Assembly (NCBI RefSeq): GCF_017591425.1 | Contig: NW_024466512.1 | Coordinates: forward strand, 16,991,001 to 17,055,000 | Direction of reading: 5' to 3' | Source of the DNA: Ochotona curzoniae | Lineage: Eukaryota; Chordata; Mammalia; Lagomorpha; Ochotonidae | Length of the DNA: 64,000 nt | In this document: piece after piece, positions 23,213 through 35,629 of the stretch | How the letters are laid out: each line of letters opens with the position of its first letter | Numbering within the stretch: the first letter of the stretch is position 1 | Position numbers and translations under genes: made by a program | Notes under the pieces: generated by a model | Seen by the model: the letters and a program-made list of their open reading frames with translations, nothing else | Database searches by the model: none | What the model was told of the DNA's origin: nothing

Positions 23213-23370
23213 TACAGGGCCCAAGGGATTGAGCCACTCTCTATTGCTTTCTCGGGTTATAAACAGGACCTTGACTGGAAGTGGAGGAGCTGTGACTACA
23301 ACCAGCACCTATATGGGATGCTGGCACTGCAAGGTGGAGGATTAGTCTACTGAGCCACTGAGACAGCCCT
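23210..23370 (-). mobile_element. CSINE 5' half joined to the duplicated block
   Basis: Minus strand: 'gggtacagggcccaaggg', 'tctattgctttctcgggtta', 'gactggaagtggaggagctg', 'acctatatgggatgctggca' and 'ctactgagccactgagac'. The 3' half of the element is missing. Where it should be, the 122-bp block begins, with 'ggg' shared at the junction (23210-23212). Confidence 0.82.
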
Positions 23371-23394
23371 TCTACCACATTTTTAAAGGATAAC

Positions 23395-23965
23395 TAATCC
23401 TGCGAACTCCTCCAAAACTCTTCTTGCAGGACCAGCATCACTTTAGTTTCAAAACAAAACAAACAAAAAAGATGCAACAAAGGAAAAGAACTAGAGACCA
23501 ATATTTTAGGTGAACATAAGTGTGAAAAAATCCTCAGCAAAATAGAAGCTAATAAAATCCAGTATATCAGCAAAATCATTCATCCTGACCAAGTGGTCTT
23601 TATCCTATCGATACAGGGATGAATCAGTATATTCAAATCAATAAATGTAATGCATTAACTAATTGAAGAGCAAAACCTGTGGGAATATCTCAACAGATAC
23701 AGAGATGGCATCTTTCATAATAAAAACCTTACACAAGTTGGGTACCGAAGGAACATTCCTCAATATCAGGGCAGTATAAGACAAAAGCACAAGCCAGCAT
23801 CACTCTCACACGCTAGGATTGAATATATTTCTGGAAGTTTTAATCAGAGTCATTAGGCAAGAAAAATAAAGGGATACAAATTGGAAAGAAGGAAGTCAAT
23901 TTTTTTTTCTTGTTTGCAGATGACATGATTTTATTTATAGAGGAATCAAAAGATTCTGCTCCAAG
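23395..23965 (+). mobile_element. LINE-1 ORF2 reverse-transcriptase fragment, dead
   Basis: The nucleotide order follows mammalian L1 ORF2: 'gaccagcatcactttagttt', 'agagaccaatattttagg', 'aaatcctcagcaaaatagaa', 'aaatcaataaatgtaatgc', then 'tttgcagatgacatgatt'. The last encodes Phe-Ala-Asp-Asp-Met (23913-23927), the reverse-transcriptase active-site motif. A stop follows within five codons. Frameshifts occur throughout, and part of the palm region before the motif is deleted. It lacks ORF1, the endonuclease domain and the 3' end, so it is a relic. Confidence 0.92.
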
Positions 23966-24169
23966 TATGTTGGATTAGCTTCTGTCACTAGAAAAAGCTG
24001 AGGATCATCTTTGTACACATACCAGGAAACACTTCTCCTCTGTCACACATAGATTTGCTCCAATATAGCAGCCAGTTTGCCATCAGTAAATACATCGAAA
24101 GAGAACGCAGAAGGGTGCATTGGAGGGGCTCCTGGCAAAGAATGTCAACATTAGAGAATGGGTGATGAG

Positions 24170-24290
24170 CACTACTTTATGAGCCTGATTACTCATCAGA
24201 ATCAGCAGGGAAATACTTAAGCTTGAAAACACGAGGCAGTTTGATTCATCAGATCTCGGCAGAGACTCAGAACTTGCAGTTGGGGCAAGT
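24170..24290 (+). mobile_element. MER5A-like hAT DNA-transposon relic
   Basis: 'gattactcatcagaatcagc', 'agggaaatacttaagc', 'gtttgattcatcagatctcg' and 'gagactcagaacttgc' track the MER5A consensus (AGAATCACCTGGG...AAAATACAGATTC...GATTCTGATTCAGTAGGTCTG...TGAGAATTTGC). MER5A is a short non-autonomous element fixed early in mammals. The terminal inverted repeats are not clear here. Confidence 0.65.
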
Positions 24291-25739
24291 TCTTCTAGTT
24301 GCTGTGCAACAACCACTTGCCAGGGATACAGTGGATTGAGCTCTCCTAAGGCCACTTGCAGGTTTAGCATTATCTAAAACCCTTCACCTTGAACTGAGCA
24401 CATAAATTGTGTGAAGGACTGTGCCGCTTGCATTTCATTATTTTTATTTCCTGATGCTTGTCTCATCCCATAGGTCCGATTCTCTGTTATAAATGACTAA
24501 AGTGGTGTTTTATGAGGCATCCTAGCGATGAAGTAGAAAATCTATAACACATCCTCCCAATGCATGTTTCATTGCAGCCGAGCAGAGAGTTGCTGGTGGA
24601 ATAGCAGGGTCTGGAAGGAAGGGAGGAACCTTAGGAAGGCAGCATCATTTGTGCCAGTTGTATTAGCTGGGACTGCTGCACTGTCTTCTGCCACAGAGCA
24701 TTCTGCGGCTGCACTCCCAACCCCGCTATGACTTCTGCAGCATTTGATCTAAAGTAACTCCAGGATGGGGACAATGAGGAAGGGGGTGAAAAGAACAAAA
24801 CGTGGAGGGAAATATTTTCCAGATGGAATACTTGTCTTGTAAGAAATAGATGAAACTAATGGCAGGGTTTTATAATCTAGGTTGAAAATATATGAAGCCA
24901 AATGAAATAAAGCGATGGCAGGCTACGGCATCTACTTAAAAGCATGTGAGATGTCTTGCAGAACGTTACCAAGAGGACACATGGAATTAGAAGTTTCTGT
25001 TGCCTGTATTGTTTGTATCATTCATTGTAGGATAAAATCTAGTAAGAAGGCAGGAGGCTTTGAGTTGCTTGTTTTTTTTTATTCATGCAAAGTTGGGGGG
25101 AATTTTTAGGTCATTTTTGGGAATTCTCACCAGTTTATGTGGGCCTTGATTCCTATAACTTCGTAAGAGGGCTTTCTCACCCATACCCCACGCTGTAACG
25201 ATAGACAGCGCTCTGGAAAAGAGAGAGAACAGACACACACTCTTCTACTCATGTCACCATCTTCCTACTGAATCTTCCAGGTCCGCAGATTGTTTGGATT
25301 TGATAATACTGTTCATTCCTAAGTTACCTTCATAATCCAAAGTGTAAATACTGTCTTTCATAGAAGTCTTTTCAAACATGTTCTTGGTGCTTATGGAGCT
25401 TGTTTGTATTTGTAGGATGAGATAAACTTTCCCAAGTGACTTTTGTGTCATTCAAGGGAATAGATAACTTCCAGATGCTTACCTTAAAGCTTTAAATTTC
25501 ACCGCATAGACAGCTGGCCACACGCTGAAGCTAGACCTTACCATTGAACCTCCCTAGAACTGGTTGGAGCAAAGGTCCAAAATGTAACTGATCTGCAAAT
25601 CTAAGCCTGCTTCTTTCTTCATGAAAAATTAATAGACAAATAAAAATTGAACATGTTTGTAGGTACTACCAAATCCAAATATTTTCAACATCATAGTTCT
25701 TCAGAACATAAAATGAATAAGAAAATATTAATAATTACA
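24291..25739. other. No gene or repeat recognised
   Basis: Unique-looking. The frames at 24083-24370 (minus), 24915-25109 (plus) and 25254-25451 (minus) have no recognisable product or splice context. Confidence 0.4.
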
Positions 25740-25863
25740 TGCTGAAAATTGGTGACCACATGCACTGAGGATGGAAATGTTGTAGTGTGTGGCTGCCTTG
25801 GAAAACAGCTTGGAAAATACTCAAGGAGATCAACATGAAATTAGCATATGATTCAGCAACTCT

Positions 25864-25897
<34 letters not shown>

Positions 25898-26375
25898 ACC
25901 CATAAACATATCCAAGAAAGCTGAAAGTGTGCACATAGAAATTTGTCCATAAATGTTCATAGTGAAATTCTTTATTATAGCCAAATCTATAGCTATGCAA
26001 ATGTGCATAAAATGATGAATAGGAAAAATATAGGATGTCAATACAATGGAATTTTATTTAGCAATTAATGAATGAATCTTAAAAATATAAAGTGAAAAGA
26101 GTCAAACATAAAATTATATATATGAATTGTCTAAGCACTTTTATAGGGAGAAATACTTTACTGGTAGAGTGTAGGGCATGCAGCCAGCTTTGTCTGACTT
26201 AAGTACTGCAGGGTTTCTTTTATGGACAATGAGAACATTTTGAAATTTATTATGAGAGATGCTTCATTATGTGAATATGCTAAAAGACATTGAATTATAC
26301 ATTTTCAAAAGGTAGATAGTACAGTGTATGTATTATGTCTGTATAAACCTGTTTTAAACAATAAGAAAACAAAAA
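25740..26375 (+). mobile_element. LINE-1 ORF2 C-terminal/3' UTR fragment (L1M type)
   Basis: 'ggctgccttggaaaacagc', 'gaaattagcatatgattcag', 'tgttcatagtgaaattcttt', 'aatacaatggaattttattt' and 'tgaatatgctaaaagacatt' follow the 3' portion of an old L1M element, on the plus strand. It is the same portion as the minus-strand copy at 910-1372. A GT microsatellite interrupts it at 25866-25895. Small open frames here are L1 debris. Confidence 0.9.
25866..25895. repeat. (GT)15 microsatellite inside an L1 relic
   Basis: Fifteen uninterrupted GT units replace the consensus just after the 'gattcagcaactc' block. It is followed by 'acaccc' of the L1 sequence. Confidence 0.95.
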
Positions 26376-29224
26376 GGTGTGCTTGAAATGGCGCAGTATT
26401 TACTGCAGGTTGAATTGTCCTACTGAATAATCCCAATGGATATAATGAGATTAACTTATTAGAATCTATTATTCTTGTATAAAGCAAGACCCTGTGGAGT
26501 ACACAGTGAGTGGATTATATTGCCACCTGTGGTCCAGTAAGGCCTCTTGTCTTGGAGAAGTCTTATAAATCCGTCAGTCTTTCTTTTCCCCACAGGTCTT
26601 TTTTGGTGTGTATTAATGTGCTCCGCTAGAAAGATTTCTTGCGATTACCCTCCTGAGATGTAGCCTTTGATGGCTGCTCATCCTCCTTTAATGGCTCTTG
26701 ACAGAGGTAGGCTGCAGACACTAACAAAGACAGTCCTGGGGTCCAGGAAGTCTCCCCGCCACAGGCACAACTGTGCACCCAGGGCTTTTAATGCTTTTCA
26801 TACAAAATAATAGTACTGTGCAGTAACCTGCATGATAGTATCCTTCCTTACCACAATTGCACAGACTTAAGTTAGATACTGGACCTCCAGAAAGACTGTG
26901 AGTGGTGCAGCTGGGGAAGCACGGTATTTAGAGTCTGCGCCTGAGGGAGGCATGTTAACAGTGCAGTGCATTCTACTCACAGATATTTAAATCTGTCCAT
27001 CATTTTCATCTTGAAGGTAGTGAACAGATAGTTTTGGAAAGTTTGGCACCAGGGAATACTGAGTTCTAAACAGCAAATCATGGTCTTGATGCTTTGTTGG
27101 AAATATCTCCCAGTATGTTGCTAGTGTTTTTGGGCTGCCATGTGCTGGTAATGTGTAGCATACAGGTTATAAAGACCATTGATGTTCCAGGAAACCATCT
27201 TCAACAAAGATGTAGCCAAATTGGTGGTCTTGAGTCCTTGAAGTGAGTTTGTCAATTCTGCCTGGTGCCATGGTTCAAGTAGTAGTAACTTTCGACCAAT
27301 AGAGATTTTAGCTGCTCAAGTTCTCCTCTCATATATGAGGCACTTGTTCCCAACTCAATGTGTATCTTTCTGACATAAAACCACCAGCCTTGTACTGTAG
27401 CCTGACATCCATATGGGAAGAGGGTGAGAAAGTAGTATCAAAGAAAAACAAAAAATAACATTTTCAAAGGTATAGTTAAAAAAATTCATAGGGTTAAGAA
27501 TTGGAAAACTGAAATTTAAAACATCTTTAAGTAATCTTGAGCTCTGTATTACCTTTTAGTAGAGGGATAATATACAGCAAAACATGTTTTCCTCTAACTC
27601 TTAACTTTTTTTTTATTTGAAAAATGGCCATAAGACATTATCACTTACTCTCTTATGAAAATGGAGAAATGTAATAAGATGGAGAAGAGCATTGCAAATA
27701 AAGAGTGGGCAATGAAATATTAGCATCTGTTCCCCTTGATTTAGTTTTGTGTTGGTCTTTACCAGCAGTTTATTTCTCTATGGGCTCAGTACCTGCTTGG
27801 GCCCTTTTGCTATGAAGAATGGAATACTCAGTATGCTCTGACCATTTAAAACCCTAGCTCAATGAACACATGCTCTGAGCATCCCGAAATGTGAATCATT
27901 TTGCTGCTTTCTGCTCTCTCTCTTCATTTTCACTGGGATTCAGGCAGGTGACTATTTCAGAATAGGTTCTGGCTAGAAAGCTCAATTATGTGAAATATAT
28001 AGCCTGGGGCATTCGCAGCTACCTGTGGAGGGAATTTGGGAAATTAGATTGGGAAATTGGATTAAAGTAAATATTGCCAATTTGCATTTTCGAAACTTCT
28101 AGAGTCTAAGACACCACTTAAAGGATTAATAGCATGCATAAATTATAATATATCTAAGCACAAATGTGTTTATTCCATGAAAGACTTCTGCTATTATTAA
28201 ATACATTTCAATAATCAAAGAACCATCTATTCCATGCAAAGAGCATTCTGTTGGCCCCATGCATGTAAGTAGCCCGTACATTTGTCCCATTGGAACAGCC
28301 AGGCCAAAATATGGTTGTAAATTAAAGTAGACAGAGGTATTTGTAAGACATGCCTACAAGATTTGATTATTTGGGCCACTCTCTCTGTCCAAAACTTAAG
28401 GGTGGAATATGCTGCAAAAATGTACCCTGTTTCAGGTATCTATGTCCGAAACTATTCTTAAGTTGCCAATGCGCATTGTTACAGATATCCTGATATAAAA
28501 TATGTGGCAATGTCTTTGAGAACTCAGGGATGTCTTCTCTGGGATTGTGAGTGAAGTCTCATATATCAGGTTATCATTTCCTTCTACTTTTCCTTATCAC
28601 AGCTTAACATTCCCATTCTCAATGATCTTGCACCCAACCCCTAACTGGGAAAAATAATCCTATGAAATAATCTGGTAAAAGCCATTTGCCCTGTATAATG
28701 ACTTTTATTTGAGCTATCGCTCTGATAGCACTGTGTGTTTTTCATGTCAGCTCATCCAGGCTGTGACGGTGTGAGCCTTCATTGACAGAGATCTGAGGCA
28801 GCATCTAGGCACACAGTGGGAAGGGCAATAAGGTTGGGACCCTTTTTATGGACTTGTTTGAATGTGGTTACTTCTCTTTAGAGTACTATAAAAATTGTGT
28901 TGGGAAATCCTTAAAACTGTCTTTGATTTACCTGGGGATCAAAGTCACGTAAGCTCTTGTCCATCTGCATGATTACCTACGTGGTTCTTATGTGCCTGTC
29001 TATTGCTTTATAGACACAAACTCTTGAGTTACTAAAGGTTTCTAAAACTTGACTAGGGTATCATTTTGGGGAATCTTCTTGTTCTGTTTTAAAGTAGAAG
29101 TCGGCTGTCTCATGCCAGCCCTGTGCAGTCTACTTCATCGAATGCTTTTGCTTTGATGCGAAACAACTCATGACCATTTGCAGAATTACTACCCATTTAT
29201 CTTAAACATTTTCACATTGAGAAA
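26376..29224. other. Long unassigned stretch
   Basis: No gene, RNA gene or repeat that I can name. It has no long frames and no strong splice-site pairs. It could contain intronic or conserved non-coding sequence, which cannot be judged without comparison. Confidence 0.4.
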
Positions 29225-29545
29225 TAAAGTCCTTGCCTTGAACGCACCAGGATCCCATATGGGCGCCGGTTCTAATCACGGCAGCTCCACTTCCCATACA
29301 GCTCTCTGCTTGTGGCCTGGGAAGGCAGTCGAGCAAGGCCCAAAGCCTTAGGACCCTGGATCCGCACAGGAGACTCAGAAGAGGTTCCTGTATACTGGCT
29401 TCAGATCAGCGCAGCACCAGCTGTTGTGCTCACTTGGGGAGTGAATCATTGGAGGGAAGATCTTCCTCTCTATCTCTTCTCCTCTCTGTATATCTGACTT
29501 TTCAATAAAAATAAATAGATCTTAGAAAAAAAAAAGAAAAAGAAA
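29225..29545 (+). mobile_element. CSINE, young-looking, slightly 5'-truncated
   Basis: Among the best-preserved copies: 'ccaggatcccatatgggcgc', 'ggttctaatcacggcagctc', 'gcttgtggcctgggaaggca', 'cacttggggagtgaatcatt', 'gaagatcttcctctctatc', 'ctctctgtatatctgac' and 'caataaaaataaatagatc', ending in an A-rich tail. About 25 bp of the head, including the A-box, is missing. Confidence 0.93.
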
Positions 29546-32500
29546 AGCTTTCATTTATAACCTAAAAAAAGGAGTGGTGTGGCAATGAGGAAGGTGTGTG
29601 TGACTACTGTCCGAGATTTTTGAGACACATTTTACAGAATCTTCTGGTAGACTCGTCTGCTTCACAAGAGGATAACATGAGAGTCATGTATCATCTCGGC
29701 TACCTTCATGAGACAATCCAGAGGAATGTGTATGAACATTCAATGCAAGGGAAAAAAGTGAGTTTGGTATCATCAGCATTTATTTAGTCATGGTATAAAG
29801 TATACTTTCAAAAATGAAATTGTATTTTGTACCTTTCTTCTGTCACTCCTGAAAGAGTATCTTTGTTTTTATATTTGGATTCGAGGAATTTCTACTTCAA
29901 TATAAATAAGAGAAGAAAGATATGATATGAATAGAAATCATTTTCAATGAGTAAAACTGCCTGAAACAATTTATTGAGGAAAATATTAACAGTGTCTGTC
30001 CTGACCAGTTAATAAACTAACAGTATTTATCATAGGCCAAAAAAAAAAAATGGAGAAATGAGAAAACTAATGTCTCCCATTATAGTACTTGTGTGTTGGG
30101 ACACCCAGATTTATTTTTATGAATTGTTAGACCATGATCATGTGACCCTTGGATTTTGATTGTAGCTAGAAGGCTACTAGCCAGTGGAAATGAGACGTCT
30201 GTGTTTGGTTAAACTTTGTGTGAGTGTGTGTGAATGTGTCTGCCTGTCCCTACGTGCCCATGACTATTTTAAGGGTGTATGACTATGATTGCAAACAGAG
30301 TAGAGCAACGCAAACAGAAAAATACTGTTTCAGGATTTTCAGACTCATGAAGTTTGTAAGAAATACACAAAGAAATCTCACATGTATTTCACCCAGATCT
30401 CAAATATTGAAGATATTCCCACTTAGGCATTTTTTTCTACTTTATACATTGATCTAAGGATGCTTTTCACTCCCATTCACTTTCTCTCTATGCCCCCAAC
30501 ACACTTTCCCTTTCTTTCTTCCATCTAGCTCTATATCTGTGTCTATAAATACATATACATTGCATGTATTGGATAAACTTAGTCACATATCCTTGTAAAA
30601 TACTTGATCCTTAAACTTACAAAGCTTGTCATTTTGAGGGATCAGTTAAACGTACAACAGGATTATCCTACCCAAAAGAATTTATGCTACAGGAAATATA
30701 TTTTATAGGGAGTTACAAACATTCATCAGAGTAAAAATCATAATTATAAAGTTTTTATTGTTAGAATATATAACATAGGTGATGGAGCACAGGTAGAAAG
30801 TCACGTTTAAAGAATGTGGGATTTAAAGGATGAGTAGGCATTGCTTAGCAGGTAGTCAGAGTGGAATGGAAGAGTTGACAACACGGAACACATTTTACCT
30901 GTGTGAAGTAGCTGTATCACTTATCTGAAATGATTATGCTAGTGATAAGAGACATACAGCAGCCTGAAGGTTGTTGCACTAATCAAAATGCTAGTTGTAT
31001 CATATGATAAACATGTAGATGAACAATAATGGATGATGCCCCCCAAAATTAAAAATTTTAAATTCACTTGGAAAGGGGAATAATAAAGTTGGAGTGCTGT
31101 TTTGCAGAATAAACTGTTGCCCAACTCTAAAGTTGAAAAGAAAATCAATGATAATCATTAGAATAAAAGCTGGGAAGGACACAATTTTATTTTATTTTTT
31201 AACCTATCCAGTTCAGCAGTACAATAGAAAATCATTTTTAGTGGATTAAATCTGGATTGAGCAGACCTGGTCATAAGTTTTTACTGAACATCAGGCCAAG
31301 TTTTTACTGGAACATCAATGATAAATATTCTTTAATATAAAATTTAATATTAAGCACTTCTTAAATAACGCACTCTGGCTGGGAATGGAAATGGATGGAC
31401 AGATAGGAATAATGTTTAAGAGTTGAAGTGCACAATACATGTTAATTGGATAGAAAATATTGACTCTTTGAAGACGAACAGTCAAGCTTCTGGCTTGTAG
31501 AAAGAGAAGGCTGTTAGAGTGTGCCCACATTTTAGGGAATTTGTGAAGACTGAGATATTTGGTCAGTGTCAAAAACCTAACTAGTCAGCTGAGTCCAGAG
31601 CTTTGAGAAGAGGCTGTAGCCAGAGACAGGGGCCAGTTTGAAAGTCATCTATGAATTTCTGGCATCCAAAATTAGAGCATGTTTCCATTCATTAAGGAGA
31701 GTGAATGGAAGGAGGTTAGGAGTGGAGTTCCTACCGAACCTTGTCCTCAAGCATTTCATGACTGGATTGAGAGCAACGAACATGGCAGGAGATCTACAGT
31801 GAGAAATTGGAACATTGTCACTTGTGGTTCCTGCAGTGTTACAAGAAGAAGGGATGTTGCAGACGTGTCAAATAACAAGGGCAATAAACTCTTCAGCAGA
31901 CTATTGACACAGAACTCACAATTTCAGAGAAGCCATGATTTTCAGTAGAGTAATGGAGCTTTCGCTAGAACGGTGTGGGCTGGAGAGTGAGGAACAGGTA
32001 AAAATATAGGGAAGTGTTACGGGAACTTGCGTACAAATAGAGGGATTGCATTTTGTAGTATTTCTTAAAAGGAAGTATCTTAGTATACTTTGGGTGTAAG
32101 ACTAAGGGTTTTTTTTTATTCCTTTTTATTTCATGATTCAACAAATCACACAGGTACATATCTCAGGTTCTCACAGGAGGTAGCTCCAGAGGTCAGTTAA
32201 GAGAACTCATCCGAGCCGTGAAACATGTTAACATGTTATGGCAAACACGTGATAAGCAAATCTCAGCACATGAGTGACTAGGTTGCTGTTGGAAGGGTTC
32301 CCAGGACAGGGAGACAACCAACTGAAAACCAGCGTAATGATTTTGCCTTTATTAACCAAAGTGCAGCTCTGGGGAATATCTCAATATGAATAAATGATGT
32401 TTATGCTAATGCAGCTAGCATTCTAAAGCAACAAATCCACTGCTTTACATGGCAAGTGATGCTGACAGTTTTGTTTTCCTAAATAATATGGCTCATTAAC

Positions 32501-33722
32501 TGAAGCTGTCAACTTTCTTAGCGTTAACTCACTTAGTGCTGCCACTTGCTTGCAAGCTGCCTGGAACATATATATTCTTTACAATTGCTCCAAACTCTGC
32601 TGCTCTATGGCTCCTTTTGTTTTTATTGAGTGCATTTCATGCTGGCAAAAGGGTACAAACTGAAACATCACTTTCTGGTAGCAGTAATTTAGCCCCTAAC
32701 AAGCAGAGCTCTCACGTCCCAGAAAAGTGCAGTAGCTCAGAACTGAACACTAGGGGAGCAAATTGAGCTGACTTTGAAACAGGCTGAGTGTGACTCAGAC
32801 CTGGTACTGAATCTACACAAGCATTCCCCAACTGTCCATGAGAAGGCACAAAAAGGAAATGCTGATGGCATGTGACTGGAAAATTCTAACTGAAAGAGGG
32901 GCAGTTGATGTCATGGACTCATGGTAATGACATAGAAATCCTAGTTTTGGTAACAGCTCGTGTTTATCAAGTATCACAAAATATACTACACTAAGGGCTT
33001 CATAAGCTCAATTCATTTCGTAGTTACTTTTTGAACTGTGCAAACCTCAACTACTTTGAACTTTATTTGATTAATCTGAAGATTTTAAATAAAAATAAGG
33101 CTAGACATCACAAGTTTCAAGCCAAAGGGATGAATTTTAATATAGAATGCATTGACCAATTTTTTTAACTCTGTGTTCATCATTCAACAACTAGTAGTCA
33201 GGATCCTTCCACACATGGTTGAAAAGCAACAAGATTACTTAATGTTTATTTTCACTACTAAAACAAGTGATTAGGTTTGCCCTGTACGATTTGGTTTATA
33301 TTATTTTAAATATTGTTTTCCATTGAGTTGTCTTTTTCTCTGTAGCTGATATAGTTCATCATTTGTACACAAGAGTTAAATGGTCAGTTTCTGCCAGAAA
33401 TTCAGTTTTTCATTGGTCCTACATGAGTATTATGTGAATATATTACATAGATATTGCAACTTCTGCAAATGTGAGCCGCAAGTCATTGGTTGTTCAGAGA
33501 TGAGCAGGAATTGTTAGATTCTTTTCAAAAGCTGTTTCTATGCAAATGCTGTCATGAGTGCTGACCATTCCAGCTACAATTAACATAGGGATGATTTCAT
33601 CAGCCTAGGAAAGAGAGATGAATATCAGAAGTAAATGGACCAAGGTTATTCATAATCTGATACAAAGTTTCAGGAATTCAGTCTTTATTAACTTTTAGAG
33701 ACTTCAGAAGAAATCACTCAAT
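29546..33722. other. Long unassigned stretch with a possible MIR relic
   Basis: No gene is supported. A 63-codon frame at 29596-29787 just right of the SINE has a protein-like residue mix, but it opens on a GTG, has no acceptor (the SINE tail precedes it) and matches nothing I know. A weak reversed MIR is possible at 32955-33030. The frames at 31679-31948 and 32536-32766 (plus) are unrecognised. Confidence 0.38.
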
Positions 33723-34062
33723 AAGAAGACAGCACAGGGCATGGCAAGGTGGCTTAGTGGCGAAAATCCTAGCCTAGAGTGCGCTTGGATCCCATATGCA
33801 TACCAGTACTAATCCCCAAGGCCCCACCTCACATCCCTGTTTGTGGCCTGGGAAGGCAGCCAATGATGTACCAAAGGCTTGGGACCCTGTACCTACATGG
33901 GAGACCTGGAAGAAGCTCCTGGGTCCTGGCTTTGGATTAGCTCCATTGTAGCCACTTGGGGAGTAAATCATTGGATGGAAGATCCTCCTCTCTGTCTCTC
34001 CTCTTCTCTGTATATCTGACTTTGCGAAATCTTAAAATAAAAAAGAAAAGAGGACAGCACAG
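33723..34062 (+). mobile_element. CSINE, full length with 15-bp target-site duplication
   Basis: The element (33738-34047) begins 'ggcatggcaaggtggctt' and keeps a tRNA-type A-box, 'tggcttagtgg' at 33750-33760. The B-box region ('gtactaatcc') is degraded. It then shows 'ggcctgggaaggcag', 'catgggagacctggaagaag', 'cacttggggagtaaatcatt' and an A-rich tail. The flanking repeats 33723-33737 and 34048-34062 agree at 14 of 15 bases. This is the clearest complete insertion in the window. Confidence 0.95.
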
Positions 34063-35035
34063 AGAGTACAAGACAAAAGATGAAATGTAAGAATTATCTG
34101 AAATTTAAGGGAAATATATGCCTTATACTTTTTAAATAAGTAATTATATACTATGAATTTCTTCTAAGGCTGTAATTGGAGATTTGAGCACATATAAATT
34201 ATGAATGCTTATCATAGCATTGTTTATAATGTCAGGGGGTGTCAACATTAATTTCTAATAATACGTAAACTGACTATGATAAAGCTATTAAATGGTATTA
34301 AATAAATCTATTTTTGAAGTACAAATATATGCATAGTTTTTAAGATCTTAATGTACAAGTCCATTTTGAAAGAAAAAGTTTGAGATAACTTGCATAAAGT
34401 TTTAGATATCAGACTCTGGCTTATGAGCTTTTTGATTTCTTCCTTCGTAGTTATGATGAGCTTTTGATTTCCCACAATATGCACGGTAATTATGCAATAG
34501 TATCATTTAAGAGGATAAGGTGTGTATTAATGAAGCTTTTGAATGTTAAAAAAAATATCTTACTGAGTTGGATCTTGCTAGAATTACTGCTTACAATTGG
34601 CTAATAAATATGAAAACCTAGTATTTTATGATTCTATTCTTTCCAACCAAGAGCCACTTATTCAAGCTAATATTCTGTTTTTGGAATTAAACTGTGATCA
34701 TTTGAATAATTCATAAATCAAGCTTTTGTGCTTCCCTGCTGGAGTCGTGTAACACCACCAGTGGGCTGACCAAAGCTGGAGAGAAAACAGGCAATGCTTT
34801 CCTTTGGAGGGATTTTCAGCTTCGCTCTCATTATTAGTCAGTCTACACTCACTCAAGCCTCCTCCTGATGTAGCAGAAGAGCTTCTTCTGTGGGGTTCTA
34901 ATGATACAAATTCTAATCCTTTAGGTCTATTCCTCTGTCACATATGGCCTGGTCACGTTGAGAAGATATGACACCATGAACAAATAGTTGCCCAGAGAAG
35001 ACCTCTGACCAGGAAAAGTCTATTAATATCTGTTT
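34063..35035. other. No gene or repeat recognised
   Basis: Unique-looking AT-rich sequence before the SINE cluster. Confidence 0.4.
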
Positions 35036-35445
35036 CAGGGCCCAGCGCATTAGCCTAGTGGCTAAAGTCCTTGTTTATGTGCCAAGATTCCATATCCCAT
35101 GTGGGTGCTAATTTGTGTCCTGCTTGCTTCATGTCCCATCCAGCTCCCTGCTAGTGGCCTGGGCAAGCAGACGAGGATAGCCCAAGGTCTTGGACCCTGC
35201 ACCCACATGGGAGACCTGGAAAAAACTCCTGGTTCCTGGCTTTGGATCAGATGGATGCCAGCCATTGCGGCTGCTTGGGGAGTGAACCAGTAGACAGAAG
35301 ATCTCCTCTCATCTCCTCTCCTCTCCTCTCCTCTCCTCTCCTCTCCTCTCCTCTCCTCTCCTCTCCTCTCCTCTCCTCTCCTCTCCTCTCCTCTCCTCTT
35401 CTCTCTGCTCCTCTCTGTAAAATCTGCCTTTCCAATAAAAAAAAA
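35036..35445 (+). mobile_element. CSINE, full length, with an internal pentanucleotide expansion
   Basis: It starts 'gggcccagcgcattagcc', with the A-box-like 'tagcctagtgg' at 35052-35062. It then shows 'catatcccatgtgggtgct', 'cctgggcaagcagacgagg', 'catgggagacctggaaaaaa', 'cttggggagtgaaccagtag', an expanded (TCTCC)n, and 'tctgcctttccaataaaaa'. Without the expansion its length would be normal. The open frames at 35242-35534 on both strands are translations of the pentamer. Confidence 0.93.
35312..35399. repeat. (TCTCC)n pentanucleotide array in a SINE
   Basis: About 17 nearly perfect units replace the short CT-rich segment that normally precedes the SINE tail. The complementary strand reads (GGAGA)n. 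Confidence 0.97.
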
Positions 35446-35629
35446 GTAGCTGGTTCATATTGTGTCTCTGAGAATGAAGTCATGGCTGAGAGTCGTAACT
35501 GAGTATAACACTGATTTCTATGAAGAATACACATCCTAAATACAAAATACTAAATGACAACAAATTAATCCCTTAAGTATACAATTATGCACTTACTCAT
35601 CTGTATAGACTTTTTTTGTTGTTTTTTTA

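Noticed and set aside
29596..29787. Protein-like 63-codon frame followed by a GTGAGT donor-like site
   Set aside because: It opens on GTG, follows directly on a SINE A-tail with no acceptor, and matches no family. A frame of this length is expected by chance in 64 kb.
33750..33815. tRNA-like A-box and B-box motifs (also in other CSINE copies)
   Set aside because: They belong to the tRNA-derived SINE head. There is no cloverleaf or anticodon arm of a functional tRNA gene.
35242..35534. Open frames on both strands with Ser-Pro-Leu-Leu or Arg-Gly-Glu-Glu repeats
   Set aside because: They translate the TCTCC pentamer array inside a SINE. Any frame through a stop-free short repeat stays open.
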